Assembly (NCBI GenBank): GCA_049594415.1
Contig: JBMYJM010000002.1
Coordinates: 124,001-188,000, forward strand
Direction: 5' to 3'
Length of the DNA: 64,000 nt
Source: Arctic95D-9 sp049594415
Lineage (GTDB): Bacteria; Verrucomicrobiota; Verrucomicrobiia; Verrucomicrobiales; DEV007
In this document: positions 34,620-43,372 of the stretch, piece after piece
Numbering within the stretch: position 1 is the first letter of the stretch
Layout of the letters: every line of letters begins with the position of its first letter
Program-made: the position numbers and the translations under genes
Notes under the pieces: generated by a model
Database searches by the model: none
What the model was told of the DNA's origin: nothing
Seen by the model: only the letters and a program-made list of their open reading frames with translations

Positions 34620-37187
34620 ATGCCAGCTCAAGAAGACGAGGCAACCGAATCCACTGAAGCAGCCACAGCCGCGGTTGCCGATGCGCCCGCCACAGAAACT
34701 GCTGCTGCCGAAGCCCCGGCAGCCGTCGAGTCAGCCGCTCCGATTATTGAGGACACACCATCCGCCGCTGAGGAAGCCGGTGAAGCCGCCGTTGAGACTG
34801 TCGAGGCCGTGGAATCCGCCACTCAAGCGATTCAGGAGGCCGCTTCTACTGGCGTTTCGTCTCAGATGACGTTCCTTCTCGGCCTCGGTCTGCTGGCGCT
34901 CTTCGTCTACTACTTCGCTACCGAGTCCTCCAAGCGCAAGCGCATGGCAGGAACCGCCCTCGCAGTGTTCATCACGGGTCTCAGCGTCTGGCTCTACAGC
35001 TCCATTGGGTTGGAAAAAGGTATCGAGCTCCAGGGTGGTGTCTCGATGCAGATCAAGATCATCCCGAGCGGTGAAGGAGAAATTACTCCGACTCAGCAGC
35101 AGCAGGTCATCGACGTGCTCAATAAGCGACTCAACTCACTCGGCACCAGCGAAGTGATCCTGGCACCTCAGGGCGAAGACGGCATCTTCCTGCAAATGCC
35201 CGGGGTGGGTCAGGAAAAACTAAAAGAGATCGAGGAGATTCTCGAACAGGTGGCGAAGCTCGAGTTTTCCATTCTTCATCCGCAGAGCAACATGCTTGCC
35301 GCACAGGTGGCAGCTGGTGGCCAGGTGGTTCCCGGCTACATAGCCCTTCCTTACAAACCTGACACGCTCGACGATGGCAGCGAAGGGCCCATCACCCGTT
35401 ATGGTCTCGTCAAGATCAAGCGCGACATGGAAGGTGAAAACGTGAGCCGCGCCGGCTACTTCTATGGAGACTCCGGACACTCCATCAGTGTTTCCTTCAC
35501 CAGCGATGGCGCCAAGATCATGGGCCCGCTCACCCGCGAAAACACCAACCAGCCGCTCGCTATTATCATGGATGACGTGATCCTATCCTCTCCCGTCATT
35601 CGCGAGCCATTTGCCCAGGGTTGCTCCATTACTGGCGACTTCACCCGAAACGAAGCTCAGGCACTCGCCTCAGCATTGGAAAACCCGCTTGAAAATCCGA
35701 TTGAGATCGAATACTCCAACTTCATCAGCCCCACCATGGGTGAGGCCACGATCAAACAGGGTATCCTCGCCGGTGTCGCAGGTCTCGCCCTGACCCTGAT
35801 CTTCATTCTCATTTACTACCGCTTTGCCGGTATCCTCGCCTTGCTCGGCCTTGGTATCAGTATCGCTATTATCTTCGGAACGATGGCCATGTTCCAGTTC
35901 ACCCTGACCCTTCCGGGTATCGCCGGTATCATCCTCACGATCGGTGTGGCCATCGATGCCAACGTGCTCATTTACGAGCGCCTTCGAGAGGAGATGGCAG
36001 CCGGGAAATCACTCAAGGCAGCGATCGACACGGCATACGAGAAAGCTTTCTCCGCCATTATCGATGCGAACATCACCACACTGATCACCGCGATCATCCT
36101 TTACGCGCTGGCAGCCGGAACGGTGAAGGGATTCGCCATCACCTTGATCATCGGTATTTTCGCGACCCTGTTCTCCTCTCTGCTTGTGACTCGTGTTTGC
36201 TTCAACTGGGCGACAGAAACCAACTTCCTCAAGAAGCTCAGCTTCATGAACATGGTGCCTGAAAACGCGATCGACTTCCTCGGCAAGCGCAAGGCCTGCC
36301 TCTTCGCTTCACTGACCGTGCTGGTTGTCTCGCTCATCGTGGTTCCCTCCGTGGATCCCCGCGGAGTTGAGCTCAAAGGCGGTGACTCCATTACGATTCA
36401 ATCTGCTGAAGATCTCTCGGTGGCAAAGATCTCTGAGTCACTTTCCAGCCTCGACCTTGGTGGGGAACCCATTGTGCAGGCCCAGAGCCCGGTCGGTGCC
36501 GACGGAGAGTTCTTTCTGATTCGTTCTGCCGACAACACGGCGGATCAAATCGTCGAACACCTTCAGAAGGATCTTGGTGTGAAACTCGAGGACACCACGG
36601 TGGCTTCGGTCGGTTCTGCTGTTGGTAAGTCGATGTTGATCTCTTCGGGAATCGCTCTCCTGATTGGTATCGCTGCGATTCTCGTCTACGTGACCTTCCG
36701 GTTTGAGTTTGCTTTCGCCCTAGGGGCGATCGCCGCTCTCTTCCACGACCTTATCGTTGTCGCCGGCATCACGACCCTGCTCGGGCAGGAGTTCACCCTC
36801 ATCACTGTGGGTGCCTTCCTCACGATCGCCGGTTACTCCATCAATGATACCATCGTGGTCTTCGACCGTGTGCGCGAAGGTCTCGCCACGAAGCGGGGAG
36901 ACATCAAGGATATCATGAACGATTCCCTCAACCGGACGCTCGCCCGAACCTTGCTGACCAGTTTGACTACCTTGATTACCGTGGTGGTGCTGTTCATTTT
37001 CGGTGGCCCCGGTCTCCGCAACTTCGCCGAAACTCTGATTATCGGTGTGCTGATTGGAACCTATTCTTCCATCTTCATCGCCTGCCCGATTGTTCTTTGG
37101 TGGGCTCGCAAGTCGGGCACCAACCTCCGCCGCGAGGTTCTTGATGCCGAGATGTCAAAGGTGGAAGCCGTGGGAACGCAAGCCTAA
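34620..37187 (+). CDS. secDF: Fused protein translocase subunits SecD-SecF
   Basis: An 855-residue fusion that uses the proton-motive force to help proteins out of the Sec channel. Residues 1-80 are an Ala/Glu-rich, membrane-free extension, followed by an additional membrane segment (about 82-101) before the usual first SecD span (about 108-127). SecD: LEKGIELQGGVSMQIKI, P1 region, GVAIDANVLIYERLREE (transmembrane domain). SecF starts near 560: DPRGVELKGGDSI, and SINDTIVVFDRVREG near 740. The tail is basic. yajC precedes it. The N-terminal extension is unusual; I found no known domain in it. Confidence 0.94.
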   Translation: MPAQEDEATESTEAATAAVADAPATETAAAEAPAAVESAAPIIEDTPSAAEEAGEAAVETVEAVESATQAIQEAASTGVSSQMTFLLGLGLLALFVYYFATESSKRKRMAGTALAVFITGLSVWLYSSIGLEKGIELQGGVSMQIKIIPSGEGEITPTQQQQVIDVLNKRLNSLGTSEVILAPQGEDGIFLQMPGVGQEKLKEIEEILEQVAKLEFSILHPQSNMLAAQVAAGGQVVPGYIALPYKPDTLDDGSEGPITRYGLVKIKRDMEGENVSRAGYFYGDSGHSISVSFTSDGAKIMGPLTRENTNQPLAIIMDDVILSSPVIREPFAQGCSITGDFTRNEAQALASALENPLENPIEIEYSNFISPTMGEATIKQGILAGVAGLALTLIFILIYYRFAGILALLGLGISIAIIFGTMAMFQFTLTLPGIAGIILTIGVAIDANVLIYERLREEMAAGKSLKAAIDTAYEKAFSAIIDANITTLITAIILYALAAGTVKGFAITLIIGIFATLFSSLLVTRVCFNWATETNFLKKLSFMNMVPENAIDFLGKRKACLFASLTVLVVSLIVVPSVDPRGVELKGGDSITIQSAEDLSVAKISESLSSLDLGGEPIVQAQSPVGADGEFFLIRSADNTADQIVEHLQKDLGVKLEDTTVASVGSAVGKSMLISSGIALLIGIAAILVYVTFRFEFAFALGAIAALFHDLIVVAGITTLLGQEFTLITVGAFLTIAGYSINDTIVVFDRVREGLATKRGDIKDIMNDSLNRTLARTLLTSLTTLITVVVLFIFGGPGLRNFAETLIIGVLIGTYSSIFIACPIVLWWARKSGTNLRREVLDAEMSKVEAVGTQA

Positions 37188-37374
37188 AGCCGGAGGCTTT
37201 GGGCATTGGTTACAGATTAGTCATTAGCCTTTTGATGAGATCGCGGGGTCCCCGCGCTCTTTTTACGTTGGGCGGTAGATCAGGAGATCCCACACTACCG
37301 AGGCCGCCGAAGGCGCAGGCGCAATGCAAGGCACCTCATTCCCTATATTCAATCCCGGAGCTGCACCGCAGCTC
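37188..37374. repeat. Palindrome-rich spacer between convergent secDF and guaA
   Basis: Contains AAAGCCGGAGGCTTT right at the secDF stop, then GGCATTGGTTACAGATTAGTCATTAGCC, a GC-rich terminator and a palindrome abutting the guaA stop. The order stem + ATTAGTC-type A/T block matches the 5' part of the leuB-pyrF spacer, suggesting one repeat family. Confidence 0.6.
37237..37264 (+). terminator. Rho-independent terminator of secDF
   Basis: GAG-AT-CGCGGG and CCCGCG-CTC form a stem around a 3-base loop, followed by TTTTT on the plus strand, 50 bases after the secDF stop. Confidence 0.7.
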
Positions 37375-37375
37375 C
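37357..37375. repeat. Perfect hairpin abutting the guaA stop
   Basis: GGAGCTGC-ACC-GCAGCTCC: an 8-base perfect stem whose last base is the first base of the guaA stop codon on the minus strand. Read on the minus strand it is TAG-GAGCTGC-GGT-GCAGCTCC, which fits the GTAG + variable-stem pattern of the leuB-pyrF spacer. No T-run follows. Confidence 0.6.
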
Positions 37376-38895
37376 TACTCCCACTCAATGCTCGCAGGTG
37401 GCTTGGTGGAGATATCGTAGAGAACCCGGTTCACGCCGGGCACCTCATTGAGAATACGATTGGAGATCTCGCCGAGAAGCTCGTAGGGCAGATGCACCCA
37501 CTCGGCGGTCATGGCGTCTTCACTGGTCACGGCACGCAAGCTGAGAGCATACTCATAGCTGCGTTCGTCTCCCTTGACCCCGACGGTCTTGGTCGGAATG
37601 AGAGCAGCATAGGCCTGCCACACGGAATCATACCAGTGACGTTCGCGGAGCAGCCCGATAAAGATATCGTCGGCCTCGCGTATGATCTTTAGTTTTTCTT
37701 CAGTCACCTCACCGGGGCAGCGAACGGCCAGGCCAGGGCCGGGGAAAGGGTGGCGACCAACAACTCGCTCGGGAAGCCCCAGGACTCGACCGAGTTGTCG
37801 GACTTCATCCTTGAAGAGTTCGTCGAGCGGCTCAATGACACGACCCTGCTCCTTCAGTTCCATGATGCGATCGACACGGTTGTGGTGGGTCTTGATCGTC
37901 GAAGCAATCGAACCACTCGTGGCACTCTCAATCACATCCGGATAAAGCGTGCCCTGCGCAAGCAGTTCAACATCATCACCCACGGCATCGAAAAACACAT
38001 CCACGAAGAGGCGGCCAATGATGCGGCGCTTCTCCTCAGGATCAGTCACTCCGGAGAGCGCTGAGAGAAACCTCTCGGACGCGTCGATTGTCTCGATCTC
38101 GATCCCGATACCGGCAAAGAGAGACTTTACCTCGGTGGCTTCATCCTTTCTCAGCAGGCCGGTATCGACGAAAATGTTACGGGTATCGACCCGGGACTCA
38201 TGCAGCAGTGCAGCCAGCACTGAAGAATCAACTCCACCGGAGACGCCGCAGACTACTTTTCGACCCGCGACCTCATTGCGAACCTTGGCGGCCAACTCGT
38301 CCTTGAACGAATCGATCTTGAAGGTCGGCAGGTCCGTGGCGCGGTCGAGAAAGTTCCTCAGGATGTCCGTGCCCTCATCGGTGTGAGACACCTCAGGGTG
38401 AAACTGGATACCGAAGAAACGCTCGTTCCAGCGCAGTGCCACCGGCACGCCATCAAGGTTGCGACCCATCACTTCACACCCTTCTGGGAGTTCACTCACG
38501 GTGTCGGAGTGACTCATCCAGATCTGGGAATGTCCCTTGAGGCCGTTGAAGATTCCGTCGACGCCCTCCTCGATTATGAGAGTGGCAGGACCATACTCAC
38601 GAGTGTTTCCGGGAGCGACCGTGCCGCCGAACTTCCCGTTCAGCAATTGCATGCCGTAGCAGACACCCAGCACCGGGACTCCCATTTCCTGGAGATATTC
38701 AAAATCGATATCGGGAGCATTATCCTCCAGCGTCGAGCGCGGCCCACCGGAAAGGATCACGGCAGCGGGAGAGCCCGTCTCGCGAAGTTCAGTCGGCTGG
38801 TAAAGGCGGGAGAAGTAGCCCAGTTCACGAATGCGACGCACAATGAGCTGGGTGTACTGAGATCCGTAATCGATAACGGCGATTGGATGTTCCAT
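37375..38895 (-). CDS. guaA: GMP synthase (glutamine-hydrolysing)
   Basis: Aminates XMP to GMP. The ATG at 38895 (506 residues, MEHPIAVIDYGSQYTQL) is preferred over one 12 codons earlier. The N-terminal glutaminase has the nucleophile Cys in LGVCYGMQLL and FHPEVSHTDEG; the ATP-PPase has the P-loop VCGVSGGVDSSVLAALLH; the C-terminal dimerisation domain ends RPPASIEWE-like (KPPASIEWE). guaB lies directly upstream, giving a guaBA unit with a hairpin between the genes. Confidence 0.97.
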   Translation of the reverse strand: MEHPIAVIDYGSQYTQLIVRRIRELGYFSRLYQPTELRETGSPAAVILSGGPRSTLEDNAPDIDFEYLQEMGVPVLGVCYGMQLLNGKFGGTVAPGNTREYGPATLIIEEGVDGIFNGLKGHSQIWMSHSDTVSELPEGCEVMGRNLDGVPVALRWNERFFGIQFHPEVSHTDEGTDILRNFLDRATDLPTFKIDSFKDELAAKVRNEVAGRKVVCGVSGGVDSSVLAALLHESRVDTRNIFVDTGLLRKDEATEVKSLFAGIGIEIETIDASERFLSALSGVTDPEEKRRIIGRLFVDVFFDAVGDDVELLAQGTLYPDVIESATSGSIASTIKTHHNRVDRIMELKEQGRVIEPLDELFKDEVRQLGRVLGLPERVVGRHPFPGPGLAVRCPGEVTEEKLKIIREADDIFIGLLRERHWYDSVWQAYAALIPTKTVGVKGDERSYEYALSLRAVTSEDAMTAEWVHLPYELLGEISNRILNEVPGVNRVLYDISTKPPASIEWE

Positions 38896-38905
38896 GGCAG
38901 AATAG

Positions 38906-38945
38906 AAAAAGAAAAGGGCTGGCCGCCCCATTTAACGGGCAGCCC
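38906..38945 (-). terminator. Terminator-like hairpin between guaB and guaA
   Basis: On the minus strand GGGCTGCCCG and GGCGGCCAGCCC form a GC-rich stem with a small bulge, followed by TTTTCTTTTT, 7 bases past the guaB stop and just before guaA. It could terminate part of the guaB transcripts and so lower guaA expression, an inference from position. Confidence 0.65.
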
Positions 38946-38951
38946 GGTAAG

Positions 38952-40403
38952 TTAGCTGGTCTGGTAGTTGACCGGTTCCTCGGTAATGGTGATGTCGTGC
39001 GCGTGGCTTTCCTTGAGGCCACCTGGCGTTATCCGAACAAACTTGGCCCGCTCGCGGAGATACTGGAGGTTCTCAGCACCCACATAACCCATACCGCTGC
39101 GAAGCCCCCCAAGAAGCTGGAAAACCGTATCAGCCAGCGGACCGCGGTAAGGCACCCGGGCCTCAACGCCCTCGGCCACCAACTTGCCGGAAGAGTTCTG
39201 ACCGTAGCGGTCACCGGAACCTTTGCGCATCGCCTTGAGCGATCCCATGCCGCGGTATTCCTTCCAGGCACGTCCCTGGTAATTCACCATCTCACCGGGA
39301 CTCTCGCGGCAACCAGCCAAGAGCGATCCGAGCATGACGAGATCAGCTCCGGCCGCCATGGCCTTGACCACGTCTCCTGAGTAGCGAATGCCGCCGTCAG
39401 CAATGAGAGGCACTCCGGCGTCACGGCAAACCTTGGCCGCATTCTTGATCGCGCTAAACTGCGGTGTCCCAACCCCGGCTATAACGCGGGTGGTGCAAAT
39501 AGATCCAGGTCCAACCCCTACCTTAACGGCGGCAGCGCCGGCAGCGATGAGGTCAGCAGCACCGTCGGCAGTGACAACGTTTCCGGCGACTACCGGCTTG
39601 CCGAATTCGCTGTTAAGCCGCTCAATCACGGAAAGGACGCGCTCGGTATGTCCCGTCGCAGCGTCGATGAAGACAGCGTCAGCGCCGGCTTCGATCACGC
39701 CCCTGGCGCGCTCAAAATAGTCTTCGCCCACCCCGATGGCCGCGCCAACGCGAAGCTGGCCGTGGTCATCCTTGGCAGAATTGAGATACATGTCCCGCTT
39801 CTCGATGTCCTGAGCCGTGATGAGACCGGCCAGCTTGCCCTCGGTGTCGACGAGAGGCAGTTTTTCGATGCGGTTCTTCTGGAGAATACGACGGGCCTCT
39901 TCGAGACCGGTGGTTTCAGGAGCACTCACGAGGCGGTCTTGCGGAGTCATCACCTCAGAGACGGGTGCATTTTCGTTCTCGATATGCCAAATATCGCGGC
40001 TCGTCACGATGCCAATTAAAACGTTTTCATCGTCGACGACAGGAAATCCGTTCACTCCCTTCTCGAACATAATCCGCTGAAGCTCAGCAATATTCAGATC
40101 CGCCGACATTGTGAAAGGATCGGTGATCACTGTGTTCTCGGATCGCTTCACCTTGGCAACCATGTCTGCCTGATCCTCAATCGGCATATTTCGGTGAATT
40201 ACCCCAATACCGCCCTCACGAGCGAGAGCGATAGCAAGCCCGTCCTCGGTGACCGTGTCCATGGCCGATGATATCACCGGAATATTCAGCGGAATATCTT
40301 TGGTCAGCCGAGTTGAAATATCAACCTCGGCAGGTAGGACCTCGCTGCGCTGCGGGACCAGAAGAACGTCGTCAAAACTAAGACCAAGAGGAAGATCACC
40401 CAT
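38952..40403 (-). CDS. guaB: Inosine-5'-monophosphate dehydrogenase
   Basis: Oxidises IMP to XMP with NAD+, the rate-limiting step to guanine nucleotides. 483 residues, normal length. N-terminal barrel strand LSFDDVLLVPQRSEV, two CBS domains (about 90-200, e.g. VLIGIVTSRDIWHI and KLAGLITAQDIEK), then the catalytic loop GPGSICTTRVIAGVGTPQ with the nucleophile Cys, and the flap MGSLKAMRKGSGDRYGQ. It is followed by guaA after 56 bases. Confidence 0.97.
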   Translation of the reverse strand: MGDLPLGLSFDDVLLVPQRSEVLPAEVDISTRLTKDIPLNIPVISSAMDTVTEDGLAIALAREGGIGVIHRNMPIEDQADMVAKVKRSENTVITDPFTMSADLNIAELQRIMFEKGVNGFPVVDDENVLIGIVTSRDIWHIENENAPVSEVMTPQDRLVSAPETTGLEEARRILQKNRIEKLPLVDTEGKLAGLITAQDIEKRDMYLNSAKDDHGQLRVGAAIGVGEDYFERARGVIEAGADAVFIDAATGHTERVLSVIERLNSEFGKPVVAGNVVTADGAADLIAAGAAAVKVGVGPGSICTTRVIAGVGTPQFSAIKNAAKVCRDAGVPLIADGGIRYSGDVVKAMAAGADLVMLGSLLAGCRESPGEMVNYQGRAWKEYRGMGSLKAMRKGSGDRYGQNSSGKLVAEGVEARVPYRGPLADTVFQLLGGLRSGMGYVGAENLQYLRERAKFVRITPGGLKESHAHDITITEEPVNYQTS

Positions 40404-40569
40404 AGATAATGTTTAGGAGGGACCGCGGGATGATCAAGCGAAAGTTTCGCGTTGGGAGGTATTTAGGGTTTTAGGAGTTTAGCAATTTAGGAGAATGAGA
40501 GAAACCAACTCCCACAACTACCTAAAAGGAAGGGCGCCAGCGCCTCTTCCGACCAAAATACCTGAACCC
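40404..40569. repeat. Repeat-rich spacer between guaB start and pyrE stop
   Basis: Holds four degenerate tandem units of TTTAGG type (TTTAGGG, TTTTAGGAG, TTTAGCAA, TTTAGGAG at about 40459-40493), an imperfect inverted pair (GTTGGGAGGTATTTAGG and the complement of CCTAAAAG...), and a GC-rich hairpin. It should also hold the guaB promoter. Confidence 0.55.
40523..40550 (-). terminator. Rho-independent terminator of pyrE
   Basis: On the minus strand GGAAG-A-GGCGC pairs with GCGCC-CTTCC (one bulged base), followed by TTTTA. It lies 20 bases past the pyrE stop. The stem resembles the short palindromes in neighbouring spacers. Confidence 0.65.
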
Positions 40570-41172
40570 CTATTCGACCTTCTTCGTTCCCGGGCGCACC
40601 GCAGGAATCTCCTGGAGCCACTCGGGGACTTCGTCCGGAGCATAAACGGGAAACTGGATTTCCATACAGGATACGACGGGAAAATCGCCGACCTTGTCTT
40701 TGCCGGAACGGTTCACCACGACAAACACTCCGGCCACTTCGCCACCTTGCGAAGCAATGAAGTCAGTCAACTCAAGCAAAGTCCCACCGGTCGTGATGAC
40801 ATCCTCAACGAGAAGCAGTCGTTCGCCCGGCTTGATTTCAAAACCGCGCTTCAGCTCGAGTTCGTTCGTCTCGGCGTTTCGCTCGGCGTAAATGGTGCGG
40901 GCATGAACGGCGAGCCCGACTTGCTGACCGACTGGCACTCCGCCCATGGCAGGACTCAGGACCACATCAATTTGTCCCAGCGCCGTCATCTCGTCGACGC
41001 GCTGCTCGATCATCTGCTGCAGCTCAAACGGGTGCTGTACGAGCTTGCCCTTTTTGACGTAGTAGTTGGAGTGGTTTCCACTCGCGAGAATAAAGTGACC
41101 TTCTTCGACTGCTCCGTAGTCCTTGAGCAGTTCGATGGTCTCATCCTGTGACGCTGGCAATTCGGTCCGCAT
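40570..41172 (-). CDS. pyrE: Orotate phosphoribosyltransferase
   Basis: Converts orotate and PRPP to OMP. 200 residues; the PRPP motif is LLLVEDVITTGGTLLEL, and GHFILASGNHSNYYVKKGKL is the N-terminal family block. It overlaps the end of pyrF by 32 bases (41141-41172), so both final pyrimidine-synthesis steps are coupled. Confidence 0.95.
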   Translation of the reverse strand: MRTELPASQDETIELLKDYGAVEEGHFILASGNHSNYYVKKGKLVQHPFELQQMIEQRVDEMTALGQIDVVLSPAMGGVPVGQQVGLAVHARTIYAERNAETNELELKRGFEIKPGERLLLVEDVITTGGTLLELTDFIASQGGEVAGVFVVVNRSGKDKVGDFPVVSCMEIQFPVYAPDEVPEWLQEIPAVRPGTKKVE

Positions 41173-41926
41173 AATCTTTGGCTAGTTGGCTGAAGGATTG
41201 ATCTGAGTCGGCATAAAGGATGCCGCGGGAAACATTAATAACAGAAGGCGCACTCCGATCGGCACCCCGAAGTGCTTCGAGGTCTCCTCCCTGAGCGCCG
41301 AGTCCGGGAATCAGGAGCGGCACATCGGGCATACGCGCCAACACTTCGCCTGAGGCATTGGTCAGGCCGAGGACTAGTCCAATACTCCCCTCACCTGCTG
41401 CGGTGTCAGCTGCCCGGGTCGTCATATCACCGACCAGTTCGAACACCTTCCGCCCACTGGCGAGATCGTGCGTTTCGAGATCGGCGGCCCCGGCGTTGGA
41501 AGTCACTCCGAGCAGGTAAACGCCCTTGCCCGGGTATTTGAGAAAAGGCTCAACAGAGTCAAAGCCCATGTAAGGACTCAGGGTCACCGCATCGACGTCC
41601 CAACTTTCGAAATAGCCCTTCGCATAATGATCCTGCGTCGTGCCGATGTCCCCGCGCTTGGCGTCGAGCACGATAGGAACATCCGTCGCCTTCATCTTGC
41701 CGATGAGACGTTCGATCATCGCGTAGCCGTCCACGCCGAGAGCTTCGAAGTAAGCGATATTCGGTTTGAAAACGGCCGCAAATTCGGCCGTCTCTTCGAT
41801 CACCTGCTCACAAAATGATTCGATCGCCTGAACCGATTCATGACGGTCCGGCCGAGGATCAAGCCCCACACAAAGGGCGCTGCCGGTATCGGCGATTCGT
41901 TGGCAGAGCTTGTCGGCGTAGGTCAT
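41141..41926 (-). CDS. pyrF: Orotidine-5'-phosphate decarboxylase (type 2, long form)
   Basis: Decarboxylates OMP to UMP. 261 residues from the ATG at 41926 (MTYADKLCQRIA); an ATG 5 codons upstream is possible. Blocks: ALCVGLDPRPDRH, FKPNIAYFEALG, catalytic VLDAKRGDIGTTQ, LSPYMGFDSVEPFL, PLLIPGLGAQGGD and VSRGILYA. The pattern matches the longer PyrF group found in actinobacteria, Myxococcus and PVC members. The stop lies within pyrE. Confidence 0.95.
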   Translation of the reverse strand: MTYADKLCQRIADTGSALCVGLDPRPDRHESVQAIESFCEQVIEETAEFAAVFKPNIAYFEALGVDGYAMIERLIGKMKATDVPIVLDAKRGDIGTTQDHYAKGYFESWDVDAVTLSPYMGFDSVEPFLKYPGKGVYLLGVTSNAGAADLETHDLASGRKVFELVGDMTTRAADTAAGEGSIGLVLGLTNASGEVLARMPDVPLLIPGLGAQGGDLEALRGADRSAPSVINVSRGILYADSDQSFSQLAKDYADRIASVTG

Positions 41927-41941
41927 GCGGATAAAGGGCAC

Positions 41942-42221
41942 TCAACAGGGTTAACACCCCGAGTCAACCCTGTTTGAGAGGCGAGGCCTCGCCGGTGATT
42001 AGTTTTTAGTAATTAGTCGTTGGTTGGCTCTGCCCGAAATTCTCACGAATTTCGCTACCAGATCCGGAACGCCGCAGGCGTGGAGGAGCACGGTCCTCCG
42101 TGCCCGTCGGAAGATTAGCATCTTCCGCTACAAAAAGGAGTGCGGGTAACCCGCGCTCCATGAAAAAGCTAATCACTAATTTCTAACGACTAATCACTGG
42201 CAATAGCATTCGGCTTTTGCC
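41942..42221. repeat. Hairpin mosaic between leuB and pyrF
   Basis: At least eight palindromes fill 280 bases. In minus-strand order from leuB: an A/T block (GTGATTAGTCGTTAGAAATTAGTGATTAGC), the leuB terminator, GTAGC-GGAAGAT-GCTA-ATCTTCC-G, GCACGGAGGACCGTGC, ACGCCTGCGGCGT, GTAGC-GAAATTC-GTGA-GAATTTC-G, a second A/T block (ACGACTAATTACTAAAAACTAATCACC, inverted relative to the first), GGCGAGGCCTCGCC and AACAGGGTT...AACCCTGTT. Two modules share the 5-base GTAGC lead but have unrelated paired stems. Confidence 0.75.
42132..42159 (-). terminator. Rho-independent terminator of leuB
   Basis: On the minus strand GGAGCGCGGG and CCCGCACTCC pair (one G-T) around TTA, followed by TTTTTG. It lies about 60 bases after the leuB stop within the hairpin mosaic. 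Confidence 0.75.
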
Positions 42222-43325
42222 TCACAGCTTCGCTGTGATCAAGTCTCCCATCTCAGCCGTGCCGACCTTCTTCTGGTCATCGTCGCCGGTATAGATGTCA
42301 CCGGTGCGATAGCCTTCATCAATGACTGCCTTCACGGCGGCCTCGATGGCGTCAGCGGCTTCGCCAAGACCGAAGGAGAACTTCAGCATCATGGCCGCGG
42401 AGAGAATCTGGGCAATCGGATTGGCGATGCCCTGCCCGGCAATGTCGGGAGCGGAACCGCCACTCGGCTCATACATACCGAAGTAGAGTCCTTCACCTTT
42501 ACTCTCGCCGAGGCTGGCGGAGGAAAGCATTCCGAGGGAACCGGCAATCATGGCCATCTCATCACTGAGAATGTCACCGAAGAGGTTCGGAGCGAGGACC
42601 ACGTCGAAGTCACGGGGGCGGGCAATCAACTGCATGGCTGCATTGTCCACGTAGAGGTGATCAAGGGTCACATCCGGGTAATCTTTGGCAACCTCTTCGA
42701 CGGTCTCACGCCAGAGAATACCATTCTGCAGGACATTGGCCTTGTCGATGGATGTGATCCGCTTGTCGCGCTTCTGGGCAGCTGAGAAAGCCACCTGAGC
42801 AATACGGGTAATCTCGCTTTTGGAGTAAACCATGGTATCGATGGCAGTACGCTCGCCACCGCGCTCTTCGATGCCCTTGGGTTGGCCGAAGTAGATGCCA
42901 CCAGTAAGCTCACGGACGCAGAGCACATCAAAACCACCGGCGATACGATCTTCCTTGACCGGGGAAGCGTGGGTCAGCGCCGGAAAACAAACTGCAGGAC
43001 GAAGGTTGGCGAAAAGGCCGAAGTGCTTTCGCAGCGGCAGCAAGGCCCCACGCTCGGGCTGAATCTCAGGCGGAAGGCTTTCCCACTTGGGACCTCCGAC
43101 CGAGCCGAAAAGAATTGCATCCGCAGCTTCACAGGCTGCGATAGTGTCCTCCGGAAGCGGACAACCAGTGGCGTCGATCGCGGCTCCGCCCACCAGTTTC
43201 TCTTCAATTTCGAAAGTGAGGCCTTCCTTCTCGCCAACACGGTCGAGCACCTTGCGTGCTTCGCTCATGACTTCCGGGCCAATTCCGTCGCCGGGAAGAA
43301 CTGCAATCCTGTAAATTTCGCTCAT
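42222..43325 (-). CDS. leuB: 3-isopropylmalate dehydrogenase
   Basis: Oxidative decarboxylation of 3-isopropylmalate in leucine synthesis. 367 residues; the ATG at 43325 begins MSEIYRIAVLPGDGIGPEV, the family start, while the longer frame has no support. Other blocks are DAILFGSVGGPKWE, LFANLRPAVCFP, ELTGGIYFGQPKG and the metal/cofactor region PNLFGDILSDEMAMIAGSLGML, and HGSAPDIAG-like GGSAPDIAGQGIANP. leuA, leuC and leuD are not in the window. Its last codons form a small hairpin (ATCACAGC-GAA-GCTGTGA). Confidence 0.95.
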   Translation of the reverse strand: MSEIYRIAVLPGDGIGPEVMSEARKVLDRVGEKEGLTFEIEEKLVGGAAIDATGCPLPEDTIAACEAADAILFGSVGGPKWESLPPEIQPERGALLPLRKHFGLFANLRPAVCFPALTHASPVKEDRIAGGFDVLCVRELTGGIYFGQPKGIEERGGERTAIDTMVYSKSEITRIAQVAFSAAQKRDKRITSIDKANVLQNGILWRETVEEVAKDYPDVTLDHLYVDNAAMQLIARPRDFDVVLAPNLFGDILSDEMAMIAGSLGMLSSASLGESKGEGLYFGMYEPSGGSAPDIAGQGIANPIAQILSAAMMLKFSFGLGEAADAIEAAVKAVIDEGYRTGDIYTGDDDQKKVGTAEMGDLITAKL

Positions 43326-43372
43326 GGCGGAGACAAAAGACCGAATCGGTCCCGCCGCAAGCCGAAAAGTAA

